From positions 124,001-188,000 of the forward strand of contig CAWBNB010000003.1 of assembly GCA_963789885.1 (NCBI GenBank): DNA of 64,000 bases. The letters run 5' to 3'. The notes below the pieces were generated by a model that searched no databases, had not been told where the DNA came from, and saw only the letters and a list, made by a program, of their open reading frames with translations. Made by a program: the position numbers and the translations under genes. Positions 1-8,624 of this stretch are shown piece after piece (the first letter of the stretch is position 1; the number at the start of each line of letters is the position of its first letter). Source of the DNA: DATEDA01 sp963789885. Its GTDB lineage: Bacteria > Pseudomonadota > Gammaproteobacteria > Burkholderiales > SG8-39.

Positions 1-1688
1 GTCCAGTCGGGGTCCGCAGGGCTCCAGGGGGTCGGCAGCGTGAACGACTGCCCGGCGTATCGGACATCGAGCGAGAAATCGTGTCGCTGCCGGTTGGGCT
101 CGACGCCGTCCGATTGCAACTGCTGCTCTGCAGCGGCGCGCATCGCAGCTGCGCGCCGCTTGAGGTCGTCGAGCTCGAGCGTGCTCAAGTTGCCTCCCCA
201 GACCATGACCGCATCGCGCCGCAGATCCGCGAGCATCTGGCCGAGCGCGCAGAGGTGCCCCGGAAGGCGAGGGATCATAACGCGCGAGACTCCGAGCTCC
301 TCGGCGACCTGGAAGACGTGCATCGGGCCTGCGCCGCCGAAGCCCACCAGCGTGAATTCACGCGGATCGAAGCCGCGGTGGACGGACACCTCGCGCACCG
401 CTCCCGCCATCTTGATCACCGCGATCCTCAGTGCTCCATCGGCTAGCGCGACGATATCGGACGTTCCCATGCGTTCGGCGATTCGACGGAACGCCCCCTC
501 GGCGAGGTTGCGGTCGAGCATCAGGCCGCCGGCGAGCGGGCGGTTCACCGGCAGGCGCCCGAGGATCAGATTCGCGTCGGAGATCGTGGGCTCACTGCCG
601 CCATGCCCGTAACAGGCCGGCCCCGGGACCGCACCCGCGCTCTGTGGACCGATCTCCAGGGTGCCGTCGGGGCCGAGCCAGATGATCGATCCGCCGCCTG
701 CGCCGATCGCGTGGATGTCGAGTTGCGGCATCTGCAACGGATAGGCGTCGATCTGATTGTCGAACGACATGCGCGCATTGAGCTCGTGAACCAGCGCAAC
801 GTCGGTGCTGGTACCGCCCATGTCGAAGGTGATGATGTCGCGCAGCCCGGCGACTTCGGCCACCCGGATTGCGCCGCTTACACCGCCAACCGGGCCGGAA
901 AGAAACGTCCCGGCCACTCGCCTCGCGGCTTGCGGCAGGGTCATCGCGCCGCCGTTCGAGCCCATGATGTTCACCGGGGCGCGCACGCCCCGCTCGCGCA
1001 GCGCCGCGGTGAGCGTATCGAGGTATTCGACCATGAGCGGCGTCAGGTAAGCGTTCAGCACGCACGTCGAGGTGCGCTCGAATTCGCCCCGTTCACGCAC
1101 CAGTGCGGCCGACTGCGACACGCTCGCCTCCGGCATCAGCTTCCGTAGCGCTTCCGCTGCCTCGACCTCGTTCGTCTCGTTGACGTGACTGTTGATGAAC
1201 GCCACCGCGACCGAGCGGATGCCTCGGTGTCGGAAGGCTTCCGCGATCGGGGCGAGGTCGGGCGCCCGTGCGGGGAGCTGGACCGTACCGTCGGCGGCCA
1301 CGCGCTCGGGCACCTCGTAGCGCAGGTCCCGTGGCACCAGTGCCGGTTGGCGCTGCCACGCCGTTTCGAACAGTCCGCCGACAAGCCGCCGGGCCTTGCC
1401 GATCTCCAGGACGTCGCGAAACCCCTCGGTTGTCACGAGACCGGTCGGCGCTCCCTTGCGCTCGAGCAGCGCGTTGGTGGCGATCGTCGTGCCGTGGACG
1501 AAGCCGAGGATCGCATCCGGCGCTATGCCAAGCGCGCCGAGGGCATCGAGTACACCGCGCCACTGCTGGCCGGGAATCGACGGGACCTTGGCCGCGTGCA
1601 GATGTGCCTGCGAAGCATCGTAGGCGAGGATGTCGGTGAACGTGCCACCGACATCGATACCGACGAGATAGCGGGGCGCGAGTCGCAC
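1..1688 (-). CDS. Hydantoinase/oxoprolinase family subunit A (HyuA-like), 3' end outside window
   Basis: About 562 codons are present; the C-terminus runs off the left edge (family members are about 680-700 residues). Near the N-terminus is the actin-like ATPase phosphate motif GIDVGGTFTD, followed by HGTTIATNALLERKGA and, further on, FDMGGTSTDVALV and GFGGAGPMHV, all typical of the ATP-dependent hydantoinase A/5-oxoprolinase/acetone-carboxylase beta group. The family couples ATP hydrolysis to ring opening or carboxylation together with subunit B. The chosen start is a GTG 11 bases downstream of the hyuB stop on the same strand, so the two genes are co-transcribed. The true substrate (hydantoin, oxoproline or a ketone) cannot be read from sequence. 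Confidence 0.88.
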   Translation of the reverse strand, partial: MRLAPRYLVGIDVGGTFTDILAYDASQAHLHAAKVPSIPGQQWRGVLDALGALGIAPDAILGFVHGTTIATNALLERKGAPTGLVTTEGFRDVLEIGKARRLVGGLFETAWQRQPALVPRDLRYEVPERVAADGTVQLPARAPDLAPIAEAFRHRGIRSVAVAFINSHVNETNEVEAAEALRKLMPEASVSQSAALVRERGEFERTSTCVLNAYLTPLMVEYLDTLTAALRERGVRAPVNIMGSNGGAMTLPQAARRVAGTFLSGPVGGVSGAIRVAEVAGLRDIITFDMGGTSTDVALVHELNARMSFDNQIDAYPLQMPQLDIHAIGAGGGSIIWLGPDGTLEIGPQSAGAVPGPACYGHGGSEPTISDANLILGRLPVNRPLAGGLMLDRNLAEGAFRRIAERMGTSDIVALADGALRIAVIKMAGAVREVSVHRGFDPREFTLVGFGGAGPMHVFQVAEELGVSRVMIPRLPGHLCALGQMLADLRRDAVMVWGGNLSTLELDDLKRRAAAMRAAAEQQLQSDGVEPNRQRHDFSLDVRYAGQSFTLPTPWSPADPDW

Positions 1689-1699
1689 GCTCGGCTCTC

Positions 1700-3721
1700 T
1701 CAGGCCGGAGTCGAGGCCACCGCGCGGAGCTCCACGAGCCCCGCGCGCGGCCCTCCAAGGATTCCGAGCCCCCGCGGGCCGATCGATATCTCGCGTGCGC
1801 CGGGGTCGATGACAACCCATCCGCGCAGCGCCGAACCGCACGCGTCCGTCGTCAGTTCCACGAGATCGCCATCCGACACGCCGAGACGTGCGGCGATCTG
1901 CGGCGAGAGGCGGATGCGACGTCGCGGGCCGCTGTACTCGTCGTGTTCCGCCGCTTGAATGGAGATCATTACCCGACCGGCGCGGAGGCGCTCGCGCTCG
2001 GCATGCGTCTGCGCACCCTCCGGGTCGCCCGAGGCGTCGAAAACGACCCCATAGCGCCGTTGCGCCTGCTCGGGGCTCAAGTACTGCATCGCGACGTCGT
2101 CGCGGACACGCTTCGGGTCGCGGCGGAGCGGGTCGCCGTAGCCGCCGCCCCCCGCCGTCTCGATCCACACCACGTCCCCGCGTGCCAGCGGAAAGCCCCC
2201 GACCTTTCCGGGTATTGGCGAGGGTTCGATGGTTTGACCATCGCGGACCACGACGAAGCGATTGGTGGCCCCGCCTCTCCCCGTCGCCACGCCGTAGGGC
2301 GGGATAACGCACTTGTCGGCGAGCACCGAAAGACTCGCACCTTCCTCGAGAATGCGCAGCTCCCGCCGGATGCCGCATCCGCCGCGGAATTCCCCGTCTC
2401 CGCAGGACCCCTCGCGGATCCCGTAATGCGCGACCTGAACCGGACACTGCGCTTCCACGACCTCGGCAGACCAGACTGCGTTGAAGTCTCCCTCGAGATA
2501 GGTGCGGGTCCCGTGATTACCGTCAGTCTGACGCGTCGCGCCCGTGCCTCCGGCCGGATACTCGTACATCAGGAACATGCTTCGATCGCGCCTGGGCCCG
2601 GAAAGGTAGACGTGGTTGGCGCCGCCTTTCAGGTCGCCGACGCGATGTTCGGGCAGCGCCTGCCCGAGCGCAGAGGCCACCAGGCCGGCGAGGATGGCGC
2701 GGCACTCCGCCATGCCGCCGCATGGCGCGGGAAGGGTCGCGTTCAGGAAACTGCCCTTCGGGTTCACGATCGTGATCGGCTCGAACGAACCGTGGTTGAC
2801 CGCCGTGTGCGGATCGAGGAACGCCTTCACGACCGTCGCCACGGCGTTGAAGGCCATGGCGGGCCCGACGTTGGTCGGTCCCATCGTCTGCGGCGATGAG
2901 CCGGTGAAGTCGGCAACCAGCCGCTCGCCGTCGACCGTGAGCTTCAGGCGACCCACCAGCGGCTCCTCAGCGTGGCCATCGCTGTCAAGGTATCCCTCGG
3001 CCAGATACTCTCCGTCGGGCACGCTGGCGATACGGCCGCGCATGACGCGCGCCGAGCGCTCGATCAGCTCGTCCACCGCATCCAGCAGTCCCTCCCGACT
3101 GAATCTCCGGAACAGCCGCGCGAGGTGCTCGGCGGCCTTGCGCGACGTCCCGAGCATGGTGTTGAAGTCGCCGCGGCGCTCGTGCTCGATCCGCATGTTG
3201 GCAAAGAGCAGGTCCAGGAACGCCTGGTCCATCCGGCCGCGCTCGCATATCCGGGTCGGGACGATGCGCATGCCTTCCTGGTAGATCTCGCGCACGCGCC
3301 CGGAGAGGCTTCCGGGCGTCATGCCCCCGACGTCGCCCCAGTGGCAGCGCGTCGCGGTGAACATCGCGAGTCTGCCGCCGTGGAACACCGGGAAAAGCAT
3401 CAGCACGTCGTTCAGATGCGTGCCGCCGGTGTACGGATCGTTGTGCAGGAAGATGTCGCCTTCGTGGATGTCGCCGGGGAATCGCCGGAGGATCTCCGCG
3501 GCGGAGTAGGGCACTGCGAAGATATGAAGCGGGTTGTCGTCCTGCCCTTGCGCGACCAATCGGCCGTCGGCACTGACCAGCCCGCAGGAGAAGTCGTGGC
3601 CCTCGTAGATGATGGACGAGTACGAGCTGTGAATCACGTTGGCGCGCATCTCGTTCACGACCGCGACCAGCGACTCGCGAACGAGCTCGAGTCGACCCAG
3701 TTCCGCCCTGTCGCCCGGCAT
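1700..3721 (-). CDS. Hydantoinase/oxoprolinase family subunit B (HyuB-like) with C-terminal extension
   Basis: 673 residues from the ATG that begins MPGDRAELGR; an in-frame upstream extension is possible but would run into the preceding aminotransferase gene. Family hallmarks are visible: HSSYSSIIYEGHDFSC, HNDPYTGGTHLNDV, GNFNTMLG-type region, LPAPCGGMAECRAI and the GGGGYGDP tail. HyuB proteins normally end about 20-60 residues after GGGGYGDP; here about 90 further residues follow, with IRLSPQIAARLGVSDGDLVE resembling a small beta-barrel domain. It should act with the downstream HyuA-like subunit. The gene follows the PLP enzyme by about 20 bases, so all three probably form one operon. Confidence 0.9.
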   Translation of the reverse strand: MPGDRAELGRLELVRESLVAVVNEMRANVIHSSYSSIIYEGHDFSCGLVSADGRLVAQGQDDNPLHIFAVPYSAAEILRRFPGDIHEGDIFLHNDPYTGGTHLNDVLMLFPVFHGGRLAMFTATRCHWGDVGGMTPGSLSGRVREIYQEGMRIVPTRICERGRMDQAFLDLLFANMRIEHERRGDFNTMLGTSRKAAEHLARLFRRFSREGLLDAVDELIERSARVMRGRIASVPDGEYLAEGYLDSDGHAEEPLVGRLKLTVDGERLVADFTGSSPQTMGPTNVGPAMAFNAVATVVKAFLDPHTAVNHGSFEPITIVNPKGSFLNATLPAPCGGMAECRAILAGLVASALGQALPEHRVGDLKGGANHVYLSGPRRDRSMFLMYEYPAGGTGATRQTDGNHGTRTYLEGDFNAVWSAEVVEAQCPVQVAHYGIREGSCGDGEFRGGCGIRRELRILEEGASLSVLADKCVIPPYGVATGRGGATNRFVVVRDGQTIEPSPIPGKVGGFPLARGDVVWIETAGGGGYGDPLRRDPKRVRDDVAMQYLSPEQAQRRYGVVFDASGDPEGAQTHAERERLRAGRVMISIQAAEHDEYSGPRRRIRLSPQIAARLGVSDGDLVELTTDACGSALRGWVVIDPGAREISIGPRGLGILGGPRAGLVELRAVASTPA

Positions 3722-3740
3722 GGCTGCTCGCCGGCGCTCG

Positions 3741-5078
3741 CTAGAGAAGCGGTACCTTGTCGGCGTCGACCAGATCCTGGACCGCGCCCTCGAAGGCCTC
3801 CAGCGTCGGCGCGACGTCGGCATCGGTGTGCGCCATGGAGGTGACGCCGCCCGTGTAGGACATGAAGTCGACTCCGCGTTTCCGCAGCCCGTTGGTGTAG
3901 ATATCGAGCGCGTCGCGCTTCGTCGAGCGCAGCTCGGCCGGCGAGACGTCGCCGATCGGGCGCTTGCGGGCCTCCTTGCCGAAGAACACGTGAAAGGTCG
4001 AGGACTCGCCGTACGCGACCGCATCCACCTCGAGCCGGTCGAGCACCCTCTGCATGCCCCCGCGGATCTTGGCCGCGATCCGATCGGCCTGCCGATGCGG
4101 CTCGCCGGTGCGGATCACCTTGAGCGCCGCCACGGCGACGGCGGAGACGATCGGGCTCGCGTTGAACGTGCCGCGGTGAATGATCGCGGGCTTGAGGCCG
4201 TCGATCTCCGTCCTCGGGTCGAGCAGGCGCATGATCTCCTCCTTGCCCCCGACCGCGCCGCCCGGCATGCCACCGGCGACGATCTTGGCCATCGTGGTCA
4301 TGTCAGGCGTGACACCTACCAGAGCCTGCTTTCCTCCGGGGCTCCAGCGGAATCCGGTGATCACCTCGTCGAAGATCAGCACGCACTCGTAGCGATCGGC
4401 GAGAGCCCGGAGGTCGCGCAGAAGCTCGTCGCGGATCGGCACGCTGCCATAGTTGGCGCCCGACACCTCGCAGATGATCGCGCCGATGGCGCGATCCCGT
4501 TTCAGGCGGTCCTCCACCTGCTGCGCATCGGTGGGGCAGATGACCATCGTGTCGCGGATCTCCGCGGGGATTCCGAGCGAGGGGTACTTGTCGAACGGCG
4601 CTTTCATTCCGGGCAGGACGTAATCGTGCCAGCCGTGGAAGTGACCCTCGAAGCGGAGCACCTTCGGGCGGCGCGAATAGGCCCGGGCGACGCGAAGCGC
4701 GAGCATCGTCGCCTCGGTGCCGGAGCCGACGAAGCGTACCCGTTCGGCGGACGGGACGAGCTGCTGCACGAGTTCGGCCCAGGCCACCTCGAGCGGATGC
4801 ACCGTTGCGAAGAACGTCCCCTCCGAAGCGTGCGTGCGGAGCGCTTCGACGATATCCGGATGCGAGTGCCCGAGCATCATCGCCGCGCTCCCCATCGCGT
4901 AGTCGATATAGCGACGGCCCTCGACATCCCACTTGTGGGCGCCCTGTGCCCGGCTGAAGTAGGTCGGATGCGGCGGAAGGAACCGGCCGTCGTGTGACAC
5001 CCCGCCCGCCAAAGCGCGCTGCGCGCGTTCCCACAGCTCCGCCGAGGAGAGACCCGTCACATCGCCGATGGCGCTCAT
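3741..5078 (-). CDS. Glutamate-1-semialdehyde 2,1-aminomutase-like class III aminotransferase
   Basis: 445 residues from the ATG preceded by AAGGAGG eight bases upstream. PLP-fold type I features: GSGTEATMLALRVAR at about 118-132 (cofactor phosphate loop), LIFDEVITGFR at about 234-244 (Asp contacting the pyridine nitrogen) and the Schiff-base lysine K265 in TTMAKIVAGGMPGGA. The family isomerises glutamate-1-semialdehyde for haem synthesis, but many HemL-like proteins in catabolic islands act on other amino acids. Its position as first gene of an operon with HyuAB, behind a TGTCGACA operator, favours a catabolic role over haem synthesis. Substrate unknown. Confidence 0.85.
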   Translation of the reverse strand: MSAIGDVTGLSSAELWERAQRALAGGVSHDGRFLPPHPTYFSRAQGAHKWDVEGRRYIDYAMGSAAMMLGHSHPDIVEALRTHASEGTFFATVHPLEVAWAELVQQLVPSAERVRFVGSGTEATMLALRVARAYSRRPKVLRFEGHFHGWHDYVLPGMKAPFDKYPSLGIPAEIRDTMVICPTDAQQVEDRLKRDRAIGAIICEVSGANYGSVPIRDELLRDLRALADRYECVLIFDEVITGFRWSPGGKQALVGVTPDMTTMAKIVAGGMPGGAVGGKEEIMRLLDPRTEIDGLKPAIIHRGTFNASPIVSAVAVAALKVIRTGEPHRQADRIAAKIRGGMQRVLDRLEVDAVAYGESSTFHVFFGKEARKRPIGDVSPAELRSTKRDALDIYTNGLRKRGVDFMSYTGGVTSMAHTDADVAPTLEAFEGAVQDLVDADKVPLL

Positions 5079-5124
5079 ATCGTCCTCCTTCTCATTCCAC
5101 AAAAGATCGCTAGCGGTTGTCTGA

Positions 5125-5138
5125 GAATGTCGACATTC
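5125..5138. promoter_or_regulatory. Perfect 14-bp inverted repeat, candidate GntR/FCD operator (ATG sub-type)
   Basis: GAATGTCGACATTC is a perfect palindrome in the divergent region between the PLP-enzyme gene (start 5078) and the SDR (start 5301), 47 bases from the former. The core ATGTCGACAT recurs at 6860 and 56291. This site and the 6860 site also share the right flank: ATTnnGGCAA. Confidence 0.65.
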
Positions 5139-5300
5139 GGGCAATAGACTGCCATAGTGCGTTGACAGGCGCAATTTCCAACCGATGCTTGACGTGAGTC
5201 CGGTGCGGGCGTGCGGTATGTCGGAACGGTGTCGCTATCGAGGCACTCCGACGCCCGTGGCGTCCCGGGATCCCGAGCGCCGCCGCAAGAGGAGAACCGA

Positions 5301-6056
5301 ATGGATCTTGAACTGAAGGAGCGCGTGGCGGTCGTTACCGGCGCGAGCGCTGGAATCGGTCGCGGTGTGGCGAAGGTCTTGGCGCTCGAGGGCGCGCAGT
5401 GCGCAATCGTGGCGCGCCGCCGCGATCTTCTGGAGGCGCTGTCGGGCGAGATCGCGCGGGAAGGCGGGCTTCCTCCGCTGGTGGTTGCCGATGATCTTCG
5501 CGACCGCGAGGCGCCGGCGCGCATCGCGCGGCAGGTCCTCGAGAGGTTCCGCCGGACCGATATCGTGGTGAACAACGCCGGAGGTTCACGACCGTTGCCG
5601 GTGCAGGCCACGGACGAGGCGTGGGACGAGGCCTTCGCGGTCAACTTCACCGCGGTGCGCAAGGTGACGCAAGCGTTCCTCCCGGCGATGCAGGAGCGGC
5701 GCTGGGGCCGGATCATCAACATTACCGGCTCCCTCGAGCCCCGCAGCGTCAATGGCGCGAACGCGGCGAAGGCGGGCGTCCACATCTGGGCAAAGGGGCT
5801 CGCCTGCGACCTGGCGAAGGAAGGCATTACGGTGAACTGCCTGATGCCCGGGCGGATCCACAGCGAGCAGATCGACCAGCGCATGCATCCCACCGAAGAG
5901 AACCAGCGGGCATTCGCGGAGGCGAACATCCCGATCGGCTACTTCGGCGATCCCGCCGACATCGGGTACGCCGTCGCGTTCCTGTGTTCGCCGAAGGCAC
6001 GCTACATCACCGGTCAGCGGATGTACATCGACGGCGGCATGCATCGCTCGATGTAG
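5301..6056 (+). CDS. Short-chain dehydrogenase/reductase-fold protein lacking the catalytic Tyr
   Basis: 251 residues; the ATG is preceded by AAGAGGAG. The Rossmann motif TGASAGIG (residues 13-20), the structural NNAGG (91-95), Ser144 and Lys157 are present. The YxxxK Tyr, four residues before Lys157, is Ala153 in GANAAKAGV. The protein is otherwise intact, with a normal C-terminal YITGQRMYIDGG. Either it is a distinct SDR clade that uses another acid, or it binds NAD(P) without classical carbonyl reduction. Monocistronic, divergent from the PLP/HyuBA operon and convergent with the GntR gene at 6087. Confidence 0.85.
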   Translation: MDLELKERVAVVTGASAGIGRGVAKVLALEGAQCAIVARRRDLLEALSGEIAREGGLPPLVVADDLRDREAPARIARQVLERFRRTDIVVNNAGGSRPLPVQATDEAWDEAFAVNFTAVRKVTQAFLPAMQERRWGRIINITGSLEPRSVNGANAAKAGVHIWAKGLACDLAKEGITVNCLMPGRIHSEQIDQRMHPTEENQRAFAEANIPIGYFGDPADIGYAVAFLCSPKARYITGQRMYIDGGMHRSM

Positions 6057-6086
6057 GCGCACAGGGCCCGCTCCCGCCCGTTCAAT

Positions 6087-6803
6087 CTAGCGACGAGCGC
6101 GCGGTGTGGCTCCGCGCCGCCCCTTGTCCCGCAGCCCGCGCTCGCGGCGATCAAGCTCCACGAGACCGGCGGCAAGGTTCTGTGTGGAGAGTCTGCGGTG
6201 CAGCATCTCCGCTGCGTCGCCGTCGTGCGCGACGATGGCCCGCAGCAGCCGCCGCCAGTTGGCGAGCGACTGCTTGCGGCGGGCGGGCGTGGTCAGGCCG
6301 AGCCTCGCGTAGCGTCCGATGCGCTGGGCGAAGGACTCGATGTAATCGAGGAGCTGCTGGTTCCCGGAACTGCGTGCGAGCTCGGCGACCAATGCGGCGC
6401 TCGCACGTGCGTAGACGGTGCCGTCGTTCCGCGCCACCTCGAGTGCCGCGTAGCTCGCGAAGAGCCGCCGCTCCACCTCGGGCGTGCACGACAGCGCCAC
6501 GCGGCGCGAGACGAGACCGAGCAGCACTGCCCGGATCTCGAAGAGGTTCTCGAGCTCCTTGCGCGAGAGCTGGGTGACCTGCGCGCCCCGCTGCGGAACG
6601 ATCGACACGAGCCCGCGCTTTTCCAGGATGCGCAGCGCCTCGCGGATGGTCGCACGGCTCACCCCGAAGGACCCTGCGAGCGCAACCTCCTTCAGGCGCT
6701 CGCCGGGGCGGAAACGCTCATCCACGATGCCACCGCCGATTCGCTCGGCGATCTGCAGCGGCAACGTGGGCGTCAACGGCTCGGAAAGGAGTCCGGGAAG
6801 CAT
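6087..6803 (-). CDS. GntR-family transcriptional regulator, FCD type (paralogue 1)
   Basis: 238 residues, ATG start. N-terminal winged helix with SRATIREALRILEKRGLV (about residues 50-67) and the wing RGAQVTQL; C-terminal FCD-like effector domain. The usual FH/H metal ligands of FCD domains are not seen: the expected FHxxlaeasgN region reads AALVAELARSSGN, and the C-terminal His positions are also missing. It shares RYARLGLTTP and QSLANWRRLL with the regulator at 38247, so the two are paralogues. It is divergent from the ThDP gene, with ATGTCGACAT midway, which suggests autoregulation and control of the 6.9 kb operon. Confidence 0.9.
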   Translation of the reverse strand: MLPGLLSEPLTPTLPLQIAERIGGGIVDERFRPGERLKEVALAGSFGVSRATIREALRILEKRGLVSIVPQRGAQVTQLSRKELENLFEIRAVLLGLVSRRVALSCTPEVERRLFASYAALEVARNDGTVYARASAALVAELARSSGNQQLLDYIESFAQRIGRYARLGLTTPARRKQSLANWRRLLRAIVAHDGDAAEMLHRRLSTQNLAAGLVELDRRERGLRDKGRRGATPRARR

Positions 6804-6859
6804 GCGCGCTCATTCTAATGACGGCGCACCTTTTTGGACGGCGCGCGTTTTTTGCCCGG

Positions 6860-6869
6860 ATGTCGACAT
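6860..6869. promoter_or_regulatory. ATGTCGACAT palindrome, candidate GntR/FCD operator
   Basis: Perfect 10-bp inverted repeat almost exactly midway between the GntR start (6803) and the ThDP-enzyme start (6927). The right flank TTGTGGCAAGA resembles that of the site at 5125 (TTCGGGCAATA). Divergent placement beside a GntR gene is the usual arrangement for its own operator. Confidence 0.65.
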
Positions 6870-6926
6870 TGTGGCAAGATTACCCACGAGCACTGTTTTC
6901 CCCGCGCGCGATCAATCGGAGGGCCT

Positions 6927-8624
6927 ATGGCGAGCATGTCCGGAGGTAAGGCAGTTGTCGAATCGCTCCGCGCAGAGGGAGTCAAGCATGTCTTCGGCCT
7001 GATCGGTTCGGCGGGAATGGAGATATTCGACGCCCTTTACGATGCCAAGGACATCGGCTTCGTCGGCGTGCGCGATGAACGTACCGGGACGCACATGGCC
7101 GACGGATACGCGCGAGCCTCGGGTGGCGCCGGGGTGATCATCGCCGGACAGAACGGGCCCGGCGCCACCAACCTGGTGACGGGGCTCGCACAGGCGAACG
7201 CGGCGTACTCGCCGGTCGTCGCCCTGGCGGGCCTGCTCTCCTCGGCGCACATCTACCGTGACGGGTTCCAGGAGGTCGATCAGCAGGCACTGTTCAAGCC
7301 CATCACCAAGCGCACGCTGACTCTCACCCAGTCAGCGCGGATCCCGGAAATGATGCGGGAGGCGTTCCGCGCAGCGCTCACCCCCCGCCGCGGTCCGGTC
7401 GCGCTCAATATGCCGCGCGACCTGCTCGCCGAGACCATCGAGTTCGAAGAGGCGTACGCGCCAAAAGGGCGCGAGGCCATGGGGCGCGCTGCCGGTGACC
7501 CGGATCTTGTGGAGCGCGCCGCGAAGCTGCTTGCCGGCGCGAGCAGACCTCTCATCATTGCAGGCGGGGGGATCAAGAACGGCCGTACCCACGCGGAGTT
7601 GATGCCGCTTGCCGAGTTGTTGCACGCACCGCTCGCAACGTCGCCAGGGCACGGTGACGCGGTGCCGAGCACGCATCCCCTCTACGCCGGACAGGTCGGC
7701 CCACGCGGGAACGTTGTGGCCTCGGCGCTCGCGCGCGAGGCCGATGTCATCCTGGCGATCGGGACGCGCCTCGGCTTCAACACGACCTTCTACTCATGGG
7801 ACAACCTCAACCGTTCGGCACGGATCATCCAGGTCGACATCGAGCCAACGGCGATCGGGCGGTTTTTTCCCGTGGAGATCGGCATCGAGGGTGACGCCGG
7901 TCGCGTTGCACTCGCACTCACGCGCGCACTGGCTGGACACAAGGTGTCGGCCACGGCAGCGAAGTGGGCCGAGGACTTCCGGGCCAAGCGCGCGGCGCTT
8001 CTCGCGGAGCGCGACGCTGCCGGGGCGAAACCAGGACACCCGATCCAGCCTGCCGCGGTGTTTCGCGCGCTCCGTGCGGCGGTGCCCGAGGACACGATGT
8101 TCACCGTCGATGCCGGTACGCTGTGCCTCCAGGCGACCGACCAGATGCCCTACCGGCGGCCGCCGGCGCTCTTCTCCCCGCTCGACTTCGGCCTGGTCGG
8201 GTTCTCGTATGCGGCGGGCCTCGGGGTCAAGGTCGCGTGCCCCGATCGCACGGTCGTGAGCCTGATGGGCGACGGCGGATTCGGCATGACCCTCGGTGAG
8301 CTGGCGACCGCCGTCAGCCACAAGATCAACACCGTCTGCGTCGTGATGAACAACGGTTGCTGGGGCGCCGAGAAGTCCTACCAGCGGGACTTCTTCGGCG
8401 GGCGCTACATCGGCGCCGACGTCCACAATCCGCCGTACGACAAGATCGCGGAGCTCTACGGCGCGCGCGGGTTCCGCGCCGACCGTGCCGACCAGATCGA
8501 GGGCGCAGTGCGCGAGGCGATTGGCTGCGGCAAGCCCGCCGTGGTCGAGATTCCGGTCGACCCCGACGCGCTCTACAGCTTCCGGCGCGACTCGTTCAAG
8601 CATCGGGACAAGTCGGGCAAGTGA
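6927..8624 (+). CDS. Thiamine-diphosphate-dependent enzyme, sulfoacetaldehyde acetyltransferase/acetolactate synthase-like
   Basis: 565 residues from the ATG behind GGAGGG. Cofactor-activating Glu in GVRDERTGTHMADGYARASG, the three-domain Pyr-central-PP layout, and the Mg-ThDP motif GDGGFGMTLGELATA followed by the closing Asn-Asn. The segment NNGCWGAEKSYQRDFF resembles Xsc (sulfoacetaldehyde acetyltransferase), which carries NNxQWGAEKxNQVDF, more than it resembles anabolic IlvB; no IlvN small subunit is nearby. The stop overlaps the next start (GTGA), so it is translationally coupled to the GMC oxidoreductase. Acyl donor and acceptor are unknown; Xsc-like is a tentative sub-assignment. Confidence 0.85.
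   Translation: MASMSGGKAVVESLRAEGVKHVFGLIGSAGMEIFDALYDAKDIGFVGVRDERTGTHMADGYARASGGAGVIIAGQNGPGATNLVTGLAQANAAYSPVVALAGLLSSAHIYRDGFQEVDQQALFKPITKRTLTLTQSARIPEMMREAFRAALTPRRGPVALNMPRDLLAETIEFEEAYAPKGREAMGRAAGDPDLVERAAKLLAGASRPLIIAGGGIKNGRTHAELMPLAELLHAPLATSPGHGDAVPSTHPLYAGQVGPRGNVVASALAREADVILAIGTRLGFNTTFYSWDNLNRSARIIQVDIEPTAIGRFFPVEIGIEGDAGRVALALTRALAGHKVSATAAKWAEDFRAKRAALLAERDAAGAKPGHPIQPAAVFRALRAAVPEDTMFTVDAGTLCLQATDQMPYRRPPALFSPLDFGLVGFSYAAGLGVKVACPDRTVVSLMGDGGFGMTLGELATAVSHKINTVCVVMNNGCWGAEKSYQRDFFGGRYIGADVHNPPYDKIAELYGARGFRADRADQIEGAVREAIGCGKPAVVEIPVDPDALYSFRRDSFKHRDKSGK

Noticed and set aside
3722..4024. N-terminal extension of HyuB into the aminotransferase gene
   Set aside because: The extra 101 residues are out-of-frame translation of a real gene, and the family start MPGDRAELGRLE lies at 3721.
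3741..5078. Naming the PLP enzyme hemL
   Set aside because: Family match is clear but the operon with HyuAB and the operator argue against a haem role; no haem genes are nearby.
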